In this document: positions 1-5,288 of the stretch, piece after piece | Layout: every line of letters starts with the position of its first letter | Numbering within the stretch: the first letter of the stretch is position 1 | Assembly: GCA_031257995.1 (NCBI GenBank) | Contig: JAIRNN010000063.1 | Location: 1-8,758 of the forward strand | Direction of reading: 5' to 3' | DNA length: 8,758 nt | DNA from: Spirochaetaceae bacterium | GTDB lineage: Bacteria > Spirochaetota > Spirochaetia > Treponematales > Breznakiellaceae | Made by a program: the position numbers and the translations under genes | The notes under the pieces: generated by a model | The model's database searches: none | What the model was told of the DNA's origin: nothing | What the model saw: the letters and a program-made list of their open reading frames with translations, nothing else

Positions 1-330
1 CTCACGTTCTGCATCAAGCCCGACGACGGGCTCCAGCTTCCGAAGATAATGCAGTGGATTAAGCAGACGTTTTCGATCCGCTTCAACATGCTGACGGGAA
101 GAGCGGGGCACGTCTGGGGGGAACGGTACCGGTCGGAAATCTTAGAGGGGGAGCCGCCCGAGGGGGCGGAAGAGGCGGACTGGGACGCGGTGGAAGCGGC
201 GGCAAAAAAGCCGTTGCCGACAGTCGGGGTCTATAGGCTGACATGGGTCAGCCCGAGATCGCCTTGGATGACGGTAACGGCCGTGATTTCGGTCAAAAAC
301 GCCCCCAAACCCGCGCCCCCGCCCGCTTAA
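1..330 (+). CDS. IS200/Y1-like transposase, C-terminal part (5' end outside window)
   Basis: The frame is open from base 1 to a TAA at 328-330, giving 109 residues that are the end of a longer protein. It holds a helix (MQWIKQTFSIRFN) followed by GRAGHVWGERYRSEIL. This matches the REP-associated/IS200-like (Y1) transposase family just after its HUH core, where relatives read N..(H/T)GRxGHxWxxRY. Such enzymes cut single-stranded DNA through a catalytic tyrosine. The remaining tail is acidic, then ends GVYRLTWVSPRSPW and a Pro/Ala-rich stretch. I do not see the helix of the YIxxNPVxAG type that normally carries the catalytic tyrosine, so this may be a divergent or inactive member. The HUH motif itself lies upstream of the window. 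A palindromic element starts about 100 bp downstream. Family assignment is fairly secure; activity is unknown. Confidence 0.7.
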   Translation, partial: LTFCIKPDDGLQLPKIMQWIKQTFSIRFNMLTGRAGHVWGERYRSEILEGEPPEGAEEADWDAVEAAAKKPLPTVGVYRLTWVSPRSPWMTVTAVISVKNAPKPAPPPA

Positions 331-431
331 CCGCCCCGGATCACGGCCAAAAAGGATTTCAGCAAGCCTCAAGCGTCCCGGCCACAGATGGCCGCGGGAG
401 AGGTCTGCCTGCACCGCAACCTCACGAACAC

Positions 432-550
432 TGAATCACGTTTAACCACAGGATGGCACAGATGAAACAGATGAACGCGGATTTTTCACACCGGATGCCG
501 CTTCATCTGTGCTTATCCTATGTTATGCCATCTGTGGTTCACGGTGATTA
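432..550. repeat. Palindromic intergenic element (REPIN/MITE-like)
   Basis: The left arm (about 432-466) reads TGAATCACGTTTAACCACAG, then GATGGCACAGATGAA. The reverse complement of the right arm (about 501-550) reads TAATCACCGTGAACCACAG, then ATGGCA, an insertion of about 15 nt, and CACAGATGAAG. The arms are therefore long, imperfect inverted repeats around a short centre. Short CACAGATG(A/G) words recur inside the arms. The element sits between the convergent transposase and TIGR00282 genes and supplies the stop codon of the latter (548-550). A large hairpin here could end transcription from both sides. Its position next to an IS200-like transposase resembles REP/REPIN elements mobilised by such enzymes, but that link is inferred. 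A CGGCC/GGCCG mini-hairpin at 379-394 precedes it. Confidence 0.7.
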
Positions 551-1330
551 AGCGGGGAGGCTTATTCGCTCTATCGACCGCGCTTTGCCGTCGTCGGCGA
601 TGTCCACGAGGACACCTTGGAGCGCGGGGGCGGTTTCGGCTTCTTTTTGCCATGCGGGGATGCCGGTGAGGTATGCGCGGATGGCGATTTCGGGGATGAG
701 GCCGCCTACGGAGATTTGGCTGCCGGTTCGGCCCGCGCAGGCGATGCAGGCGGTGCCGCCGGGGAGGATGCGGTTGTCGGCGGTCTGGACGCGGGTATGG
801 GAGCCGATTGCCGCCGAGCAATGGCCGTCTGCCAGCGCGAACAGGGTTTTCTTTTCGGCGGTGGCGAGAGCGTGGAAATCGAGGAGAATGTATGGAGTTT
901 CTATGTGCAGTTTGTCAAGGAGCGGGAGGACAGCTTGGTAGGGGTTTTCGGCGTGCAGTTTTGCGAAGCCGACTTGCCCCAGCAGTTGCGCGACGGCAAC
1001 CCGTGTTCCGTTGCCCGCGTCAAAGATCCGCGCCCCATGTCCCGGCGCGTCGGGAACGAGGTTGTAGGGGCGGATGACGAAGGGGAGTTTGTCGAGATTT
1101 TGGGCCAAGTCTTTCTTATAGAAGCTGAAATCCCCCAGCGTGATCGCGTTTGCGCCGAGTTTGTGGAGATAGGCGGCGTGTTCCCGGCCCAAGCCGCCGC
1201 CTGCTGTCGCGCCGTCCGCATTGGCGACAACGAAGTCGATGCTGTGGGTTTTTTTCAGCTTCGAGAGTCCCCGGCGGAACGCGCAGATCCCGGCCTTGCC
1301 GACAATCTCGGCGGCGTAAAAGACCGTCAT
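548..1330 (-). CDS. TIGR00282/YmdB-like metallophosphoesterase-fold protein with altered active site
   Basis: I start this 260-residue protein at the ATG at 1330, because MTVFYAAEIVG aligns with the family N-terminus and the ATG overlaps the rnhA stop as ATGA, implying translational coupling. The frame is open further upstream, but that part overlaps rnhA and looks like shadow sequence. YmdB-family proteins are dinuclear-metal phosphodiesterases acting on cyclic nucleotides (B. subtilis YmdB affects biofilm and motility gene expression). The fold signatures are present: DFVVANADGATAGGGLG at 32-48, LGANAITLGD at 58-67, ILLDFHALATAEK at 148-160, GSHTRVQTADNRILPGGTA at 176-194. However, Asp8 is Glu, the Glu-Asn ligand pair is Asp39-Gly40, Asn67 is Asp, the catalytic His68 is Phe, and the last His (180) is Arg. 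Only His153 and His178 remain. It may be a non-catalytic or repurposed member. Length is normal for the family. Confidence 0.82.
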   Translation of the reverse strand: MTVFYAAEIVGKAGICAFRRGLSKLKKTHSIDFVVANADGATAGGGLGREHAAYLHKLGANAITLGDFSFYKKDLAQNLDKLPFVIRPYNLVPDAPGHGARIFDAGNGTRVAVAQLLGQVGFAKLHAENPYQAVLPLLDKLHIETPYILLDFHALATAEKKTLFALADGHCSAAIGSHTRVQTADNRILPGGTACIACAGRTGSQISVGGLIPEIAIRAYLTGIPAWQKEAETAPALQGVLVDIADDGKARSIERISLPA

Positions 1331-1791
1331 ACCCGGTATCCGGTCCTGACCGCATGGATCGCCTGTTGAACCAGCGCGTCGCAGCGCTCGTTGAGCGGGT
1401 TGCCCGCATGGCCTTTCACCCATTTCCAGCATATCGGATACCCGGCGGCGAGCGCGTCGAGTTTCTTCCATAAATCGGCGTTCTTTACCGGTTGTTTGGT
1501 GGAGGTGATCCAGCCATTCCTTTTCCAGCCCGCGATCCACTCGCTTATGCCTTTCTGGACGTACTGCGAGTCGGTGAACACCGTTACCCCGTCTATCGAG
1601 CCGCCAAGCGAGGACAGCCTTTCCAGTGCCTTGATCACCGCCGTGAGTTCCATGCGGTTGTTGGTCGTTGCCGGTTCCCCGCCGTTCTTTTCGAAGGAGG
1701 TTGTCCCCCCTTCAGTAAACATGACGAATGCCCAGCCGCCCGGTCCTGGGTTTCCGGAGCAGCCGCCGTCGGTATAGATATTTATTCGCAT
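1327..1791 (-). CDS. rnhA: Ribonuclease HI
   Basis: This is a 154-residue, full-length type 1 RNase H, which hydrolyses the RNA strand of RNA-DNA hybrids (R-loops, replication primers) in the cytoplasm. All catalytic carboxylates are visible: Asp8 in IYTDGGCSGNPGPGGW, Glu48 in NNRMELTAVI, Asp74 in FTDSQYV and Asp138 in LNERCD. The flexible-loop His128 is in VKGHAGNPLNE. The basic handle region is present as WKRNGWITSTKQPVKNADLW (90-109). The start at 1791 is chosen because MRINIYTDGG is the canonical N-terminus; the frame stays open upstream to 2076 but there it only mirrors the HIT gene. No convincing Shine-Dalgarno is visible before the ATG. The gene shares ATGA with the downstream TIGR00282 gene and its start codon faces that of the HIT gene 19 bp away. 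Confidence 0.96.
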   Translation of the reverse strand: MRINIYTDGGCSGNPGPGGWAFVMFTEGGTTSFEKNGGEPATTNNRMELTAVIKALERLSSLGGSIDGVTVFTDSQYVQKGISEWIAGWKRNGWITSTKQPVKNADLWKKLDALAAGYPICWKWVKGHAGNPLNERCDALVQQAIHAVRTGYRV

Positions 1792-1810
1792 ATCGTCTAT
1801 TCTATCAGGT
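1792..1810. promoter_or_regulatory. 19-bp divergent start region of rnhA and HIT gene, possible shared -10
   Basis: Only 19 bp separate the two start codons. The core TCTATTCTATC holds TATTCT on + (1798-1803) and TAGAAT on - (1804-1799), i.e. overlapping -10-like hexamers on opposite strands. Each ends 7-8 nt from the start codon it would serve, so both transcripts would start at or next to the ATG. Neither -35 is convincing, and no usable Shine-Dalgarno is present on either side. The alternative is that each promoter lies inside the opposite gene. Assignment is tentative. Confidence 0.35.
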
Positions 1811-2155
1811 ATGAACGATTGCGTCTTTTGTAAGATCCTTTCCGGGGCGATTCCGGCGAAAAAATGGTACGAAGACGATGATGTCTTCGCGTTTTTCGAC
1901 ATTGCCCCGCAGGCTCCGGTGCACTTTTTGGTTGTCCCGAAAAAGCACATCACGAGTCTCATGGAAGCGGAAGAGGGCGACACGGCCTTGCTCGGCAAGT
2001 TGCTCCACACGGCCCAGCGGCTCGCCAAAGAGCAGGGTTGCGGCGAGCGCGGCGGGCGGTTCGTGATCAACTGCAAGAGCGACGGCCTCCAGAGTGTCGA
2101 TCACCTGCACGTCCATGTCTTGGGCGGCAGAAAGCTGGGATGGCCGCCGGGGTAG
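1811..2155 (+). CDS. HIT family nucleotide-binding hydrolase (Hint/HinT-type)
   Basis: The 114-residue product is a complete histidine-triad protein of the Hint branch, which hydrolyses nucleoside phosphoramidates and acyl-AMP-type adducts as a cytoplasmic dimer. Visible signatures are the N-terminal CVFCKILSGAIPAKK (4-18), FFDIAPQAPVHFLVVPKKHI with the ribose-contacting Asp30, VINCKSDGLQSV (85-96), and the triad His98-Leu-His100-Val-His102 followed by VLGGRKLGWPPG at the C-terminus. His102 and its neighbours fit the catalytic HxHxH arrangement. Length and both termini match the family, so the start is secure despite only a weak AGG one base before the ATG. It is divergent from rnhA and followed by a 571-bp gene-free stretch of hairpins. 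The physiological substrate cannot be told from sequence. Confidence 0.95.
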   Translation: MNDCVFCKILSGAIPAKKWYEDDDVFAFFDIAPQAPVHFLVVPKKHITSLMEAEEGDTALLGKLLHTAQRLAKEQGCGERGGRFVINCKSDGLQSVDHLHVHVLGGRKLGWPPG

Positions 2156-2328
2156 GGGCCCGCGCTTGCGCGAATGGATAATGGTTTGATTGGTAGCGGC
2201 GCGTTTCCCCTACGGGGCCTTCCTTGGGAGCGGCGTAACGGGAGAGCACGGAGTTGTCTCCGCAGTGCTGAAGGTGCGATCCCAGTGCCGCCTTTATTGG
2301 CACTGCACCGGAGGAGAATGCCTCCTCT

Positions 2329-2467
2329 GGCACCAGTACCAAAAACGGTACTGGTACCGGACACGAAACGGTATGCGGGCTGGTATCACAACGAATACTG
2401 GTACCGCGCACAAAACGGTGTGCGGCCCACACACAAAATGGTGTGCGGCACGGGATGGGGACGGGGT
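2329..2467. repeat. Degenerate tandem repeat, about six units of 23 nt
   Basis: Within the hairpin cluster a core of the form (A)AACGGT recurs with strict spacing. The C (or T) of the core falls at 2346, 2369, 2392, 2416, 2439 and 2462, giving offsets of 23, 23, 24, 23 and 23. Flanks are only partly conserved. The fourth and fifth units are closest: the 20-mers at 2407-2426 and 2430-2449 match at 18 positions. Several units fold into hairpins with an A-rich loop. Drift between units and the lack of fixed repeat and variable spacer argue against a CRISPR array. Confidence 0.65.
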
Positions 2468-2508
2468 GTCTGCGACACCGGGTGTTCAAAGGACACCTTC
2501 GGGGGTGT

Positions 2509-2579
2509 CTCCCGCTGAGGGGGGTAGCGGGAGCCGTGCTTGCGTAGCAAGCTTAAGCGGGAGCGAGGGGAGGCTTCCC
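2509..2579 (+). repeat. Dispersed hairpin repeat, copy A
   Basis: The segment contains an 8-bp stem (CTCCCGCT/AGCGGGAG, loop 2517-2525), a 6-bp stem at 2538-2552, and ends with GGAGCGAGGGGAGGCTTCCC (2560-2579). That 20-mer is found, identical and inverted, at 8364-8383, and the AGGGGG-TAGCGG block at 2518-2530 is nearly repeated at 8398-8409. Two copies of the same composite arrangement in under 9 kb mark a dispersed genomic repeat family. Confidence 0.75.
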
Positions 2580-2726
2580 TCTCATATTGCTTAATGAGGG
2601 GCTGTCCCTTCTCCAGAATGGGGAAAAGCCGCTCTCTCTTAGCAAGCCGCGTCCAAAGAACGCCCCTGCGGGGCATTCACCCTTTTATCTTTATATGAGA
2701 AGCATTATAACTTTTGAGAACTATAT

Positions 2727-3248
2727 ATGAAAACGAGAAATTTTATCATTACCGTTGGCTTTCTTTTCGCTTTTCTCGCCCTTTTTCGTGGTAACGCTGA
2801 GGAAGCGGTTCCTCCGGCAGGGGCGGCGCCTCCAGCAGGGGCGGCGCAAGCGGAGCAGCCCGTAGCAGATGCGGCCCCCGATGTTGAAAACGCGGTTGGG
2901 CTCACATTGCGCGAGGTGTTTGCGTTTTACGGGCAGCCGGACACCGTTCATGCGGTACGCGGGGCCGAGGAATGGCAAGACGACGTGGTTTTCGTTTATG
3001 ACGAACGCAAACTGGACATTTACATCTACAAAGACCGGGTTTGGCAAGTGTGCGTGGAGGCGGCGCTGGGATTGAAAAAGAGCGACCAGAAAACGACGAC
3101 GCTCCGTGTTCTTGGCGAAAAGGCCGAGGACAAGGGCGATCATGTGCTCTACCGTTATCCGGCAAGCGTATGGCCGAAATACGCGCGGTTTAACCTTGAC
3201 GCTCTGGACAGAATAAGCGCGATTTATATCTACCGGCCGGATATGTGA
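2727..3248 (+). CDS. Exported protein of unknown function
   Basis: The 173-residue product begins with a clear Sec signal peptide (MKTRN, then a hydrophobic core FIITVGFLFAFLALF) and a likely signal peptidase I site after GNA at residue 24. There is no lipobox cysteine. Residues 28-50 form a Pro/Ala-rich linker with two PPAGAA copies, encoded by a near-perfect 18-nt duplication (2811-2828 and 2829-2846, one mismatch). The mature domain opens with LTLREVFAFYGQPDTV, a helix plus G-x-P motif vaguely like the start of BamE/SmpA-type outer-membrane assembly lipoprotein domains, then strand-rich sequence (VVFVYDERKLDIYIYKDRVW). I do not recognise a family. A weak GAGAA lies 6 nt before the ATG. The stop is 6 nt from the aroDE start, so the two are probably co-transcribed, although a functional link with aromatic biosynthesis is not evident. 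Confidence 0.8.
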   Translation: MKTRNFIITVGFLFAFLALFRGNAEEAVPPAGAAPPAGAAQAEQPVADAAPDVENAVGLTLREVFAFYGQPDTVHAVRGAEEWQDDVVFVYDERKLDIYIYKDRVWQVCVEAALGLKKSDQKTTTLRVLGEKAEDKGDHVLYRYPASVWPKYARFNLDALDRISAIYIYRPDM

Positions 3249-3254
3249 GGGACT

Positions 3255-4811
3255 ATGGCGGCGAAAATTTGTTTATGCCTGACGGGAAAAACGCTCCGGC
3301 GCGATTTGCAGGTGATCGAGAAATACCGGAAGTACATTGACCTTGCGGAACTACGCGTTGACTGCCTTGATCCGGCGGAGCGGTTCAACATCCGGCCCTT
3401 TCCCGAACAGGCGGAAATCCCGGTCATTCTTACCATCCGGCGCAAGGAAGACGGCGGGAACTGGTGCGGCGGGGAATCGGTACGCATCATTCTTCTGGCG
3501 AAAGGGCTCGCGTTCGCGCAGGCCGACAGGCGGCTCAACTTTGCCTATGTCGATATTGAGGAAGACATCTCTGTCCCCGGTATCGAAGAAGCGGCGCGCG
3601 CCTTCGGCACCCGCATTATTCGGTCTTTTCATAACATCCATGGGACCAATTCCGATTTAACCGCCAAAATCCGGGGCTTGCGCCGTTTCGGCGACGAGAT
3701 AGCGAAGGTGTCCGTCATGCCGAACACTCTCTCGGATGTACAGCGGCTCTGGCGGGCAGCGAAAGACCTTCACAATAGGGAAAAGATACTTATCAGCATG
3801 GGGCCCCTAGGCATCAGTACCCGTGTTTTGGCCGGCCGGATCGGTTCATCCTTCACCTATACTTCGGCGCAAGACGAACTTGGCTTTCCCAAGGCTGCCC
3901 CCGGCCAGATCGACCCTCAGGAACTGGTTGAATGCTATCATTTCCGTTCGATTGACCACAAAGGCAAAAAGGGGGGAAAGACCGAAAAAACCGCTGTGCT
4001 GGGCATTACGGGTTATCCCCTGACCACCACCGACAGCCCCAGACTGCACAACGCCATGTACACCCGCGATTCCCTTAATGCCGTTTATCTCCCCTTTCCC
4101 GCCGCCGCGATTGAGGATTTTCTCTCTCTCGCCGACGAGATCGGCCTTCGAGGCGCGTCTGTTACCGTTCCCCACAAAGAGACGATCCTCCCGCACCTCG
4201 CCTTTGCTTCCCCAGGAGTCCGGCGCATCGGCGCGTGCAACACCATCGTGCGCCGTCCGGACGGATGGCACGGTTACAATACCGATGCCGAGGGCTTTTC
4301 GTCCTCGCTTCTCGCCTTCATCTACGGAGAAGAACCCGGCACAACGGAAAAACAACGGGCGAAGCGCAATCTAAAAGGAAAAAAGATCACCGTCGTGGGA
4401 GCGGGCGGCGCGGCGCGGGCGATTGTCGCGGAGATACACAGGCTTAAAGGCAAGGCTCTCATCCTCAACCGTACCCCCGGCAAGGCCAACGAGTTAGCGT
4501 CCCGTTACGGCTTCCGCTGGGGATGCCTTGACGAATTCGGTGCCGCACAGACGGCCAAATTCAACAACATCATCATCCAGACCACGCCGATCGGCATGGA
4601 CGGCGACCCCGGCGACCCCTTTTCCCTCTACCAGTTCACGGGCCGCGAAATCGTCTACGACATCATCTACAAACCGGACCGTACCCCGTTCCTACACCGG
4701 GCCCAAGAAGCCGGATGCAGAGTCCTCAACGGTTACGATATGCTCGTCCGCCAAGCCATAGGACAGCACCGGCTATTCTTCAATATGCCGGAGGGGCCCG
4801 GATCGGCATAA
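3255..4811 (+). CDS. aroDE: Bifunctional 3-dehydroquinate dehydratase / shikimate dehydrogenase
   Basis: A 518-residue fusion performs steps three and four of the shikimate pathway in the cytoplasm: dehydration of 3-dehydroquinate and NADPH-dependent reduction of 3-dehydroshikimate. Residues 1-234 are a type I dehydroquinase with Glu32/Arg34 in AELRVDCL, His126 in RSFHNIHGT and the Schiff-base Lys151 in EIAKVSVMPNT. A Lys/Gly-rich linker (235-246) leads to the dehydrogenase: substrate-site TTTDSPRLHN (257-266), Lys308 in VTVPHKE, Asn329 in GACNTIV, Asp344 in GYNTDAEGF, the nucleotide-binding VVGAGGAARA (380-389), NRT (405-407) and NGYDMLVRQA near the end. The catalytic Lys and Asp are both present, so both halves look active. 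Between the dehydrogenase lobes (355-373) is a charged insertion. The Shine-Dalgarno GAGGGA (3247-3252) overlaps the stop codon of the upstream gene, though it sits only 2 nt from the ATG. AroD-AroE fusions are known in plants and some bacteria. Confidence 0.96.
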   Translation: MAAKICLCLTGKTLRRDLQVIEKYRKYIDLAELRVDCLDPAERFNIRPFPEQAEIPVILTIRRKEDGGNWCGGESVRIILLAKGLAFAQADRRLNFAYVDIEEDISVPGIEEAARAFGTRIIRSFHNIHGTNSDLTAKIRGLRRFGDEIAKVSVMPNTLSDVQRLWRAAKDLHNREKILISMGPLGISTRVLAGRIGSSFTYTSAQDELGFPKAAPGQIDPQELVECYHFRSIDHKGKKGGKTEKTAVLGITGYPLTTTDSPRLHNAMYTRDSLNAVYLPFPAAAIEDFLSLADEIGLRGASVTVPHKETILPHLAFASPGVRRIGACNTIVRRPDGWHGYNTDAEGFSSSLLAFIYGEEPGTTEKQRAKRNLKGKKITVVGAGGAARAIVAEIHRLKGKALILNRTPGKANELASRYGFRWGCLDEFGAAQTAKFNNIIIQTTPIGMDGDPGDPFSLYQFTGREIVYDIIYKPDRTPFLHRAQEAGCRVLNGYDMLVRQAIGQHRLFFNMPEGPGSA

Positions 4812-4867
4812 GCGCGTTAACGCGATCGGAGACAGGGCATCTAAAGATGCCGGACATCCTTGATGCC
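4812..4867. terminator. Palindromes between convergent aroDE and OB-fold gene, possible terminator
   Basis: The 80 bp between the two convergent stop codons contain a perfect 12-bp palindrome CGCGTTAACGCG (4813-4824) and a hairpin GGCATC-TAAA-GATGCC (4836-4851). A second GATGCC at 4862-4867 could pair with the same left arm as an alternative. Neither strand has a clear T-run after a stem, so this is not a textbook intrinsic terminator. The position suggests it ends transcripts from both sides. Confidence 0.4.
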
Positions 4868-4891
4868 TTTGGAGGCGTTGCTTAAAGCGCG

Positions 4892-5260
4892 CTAGCGGAC
4901 CTTTTTCTCGATCCGGTCAACTTCTATCTCCACCCCGGCCCGAAACGGTGTCCGGTCAACCTCGCCGTAAATGATCGCCACATCGTCCGCGCCAATGGAC
5001 AGCCCTCTCCACTCGTCATCGTCAATGTCCACCGTTATTGTGTCTAGACCGTCGCTGAACAGATACTTCTCGTTTCCGAGCCGCCGCTCAATCTTTCCCT
5101 CCAGCATCACATTCGCGTCGTCCGGCAGTTTCTTCACCTCGCTCACCTTGCTCACCACTGCCGACGACGGCCCTGTATAGCCGCCGCCTCTCCCGAAATC
5201 GTCCGCTCCGGCCGTCCAAACAACCGCCGCAACAACCAAACACATCAAAATCTTCTTCAT
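4892..5260 (-). CDS. Exported YgiW/YdeI-type OB-fold (BOF) protein
   Basis: This 122-residue protein has a signal peptide (MKKILMCLVVAAVVWTAGA, probable cleavage near residue 19) and a single bacterial OB-fold domain. The family pattern is clear: GGGYTGPSSAVVSKVSEV (25-42), DDANVMLEGKI (47-57), KYLFSDGLDTITVDIDDDEW (65-84), then IIYGEVDRTPFRAGVEIEVDRI (96-117). YgiW/YdeI proteins are small periplasmic proteins linked to stress tolerance (peroxide, cadmium, antimicrobial peptides) in enterobacteria; their ligand is not firmly established, so no precise role is claimed here. A good Shine-Dalgarno, AAGGAG (5265-5270 on the minus strand), precedes the ATG by 4 nt. It is the last gene of the four-gene minus-strand operon, 28 nt after the phosphodiesterase. 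Confidence 0.88.
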   Translation of the reverse strand: MKKILMCLVVAAVVWTAGADDFGRGGGYTGPSSAVVSKVSEVKKLPDDANVMLEGKIERRLGNEKYLFSDGLDTITVDIDDDEWRGLSIGADDVAIIYGEVDRTPFRAGVEIEVDRIEKKVR

Positions 5261-5288
5261 ATGTCTCCTTAAAACAATAAGATTGCCT

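Larger units (their letters stand above)
2156..2700. repeat. Dense array of small inverted repeats (gene-free stretch)
   Basis: No credible gene lies between the HIT stop and 2727. Instead there are more than a dozen short palindromes in a row: CGCGC/GCGCG 2161-2172; AGCAC-GGAG/CTCC-GTGCT 2245-2269; CAGTGCC/GGCACTG 2283-2305; CCGGAGGAG/CTCCTCTGG 2308-2330; CCAGTACC/GGTACTGG 2333-2354; CCGCGCAC/GTGTGCGG 2404-2425; CACAC/GTGTG 2430-2445; GGTGTC/GACACC 2465-2479; GACACC/GGTGTC 2492-2509; CTCCCGCT/AGCGGGAG 2509-2533; GCTTGC/GCAAGC 2538-2552; CTCAT/ATGAG 2581-2598; GCCCC/GGGGC 2662-2674. None is followed by a proper T-run. Loops and stem sequences differ, so this is a cluster of different palindromic units and not one repeat. 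Part of it (2509-2579) recurs inverted near the right end. It may insulate the HIT transcript from the next operon. Confidence 0.8.

Noticed and set aside
617..1369. 250-residue open frame on the plus strand
   Set aside because: It lies antisense to the TIGR00282 gene, whose minus-strand product matches a family over its full length; this frame gives a low-complexity Gly/Ala/Glu-rich product with no recognisable motif.
1331..1540. N-terminal extension of the TIGR00282 protein to 1540
   Set aside because: The extra 70 residues overlap rnhA out of frame, lack family similarity, and the ATG at 1330 fits both the family start and the ATGA coupling.
1792..2076. N-terminal extension of rnhA to 2076
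   Set aside because: The extension is antisense to the HIT gene and precedes the canonical MRINIYTDGG start.
2329..2467. Possible CRISPR array
   Set aside because: Units are 23 nt, diverged along their whole length, with no invariant repeat alternating with unique spacers, and no cas gene is in the window.
2174..2594. Overlapping plus-strand open frames of 114 and 134 residues in the hairpin region
   Set aside because: Their translations simply decode the palindromes and tandem repeat, there is no ribosome site or known domain, and two frames are equally open because stops are rare in GC-rich repeats.
3846..4355. 169-residue minus-strand open frame
   Set aside because: It is the shadow of aroDE, whose catalytic motifs in both halves establish the real frame.
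4812..4867. Classical rho-independent terminator
   Set aside because: Stems are present but no T-run follows on either strand, so it is listed only as a low-confidence terminator region.
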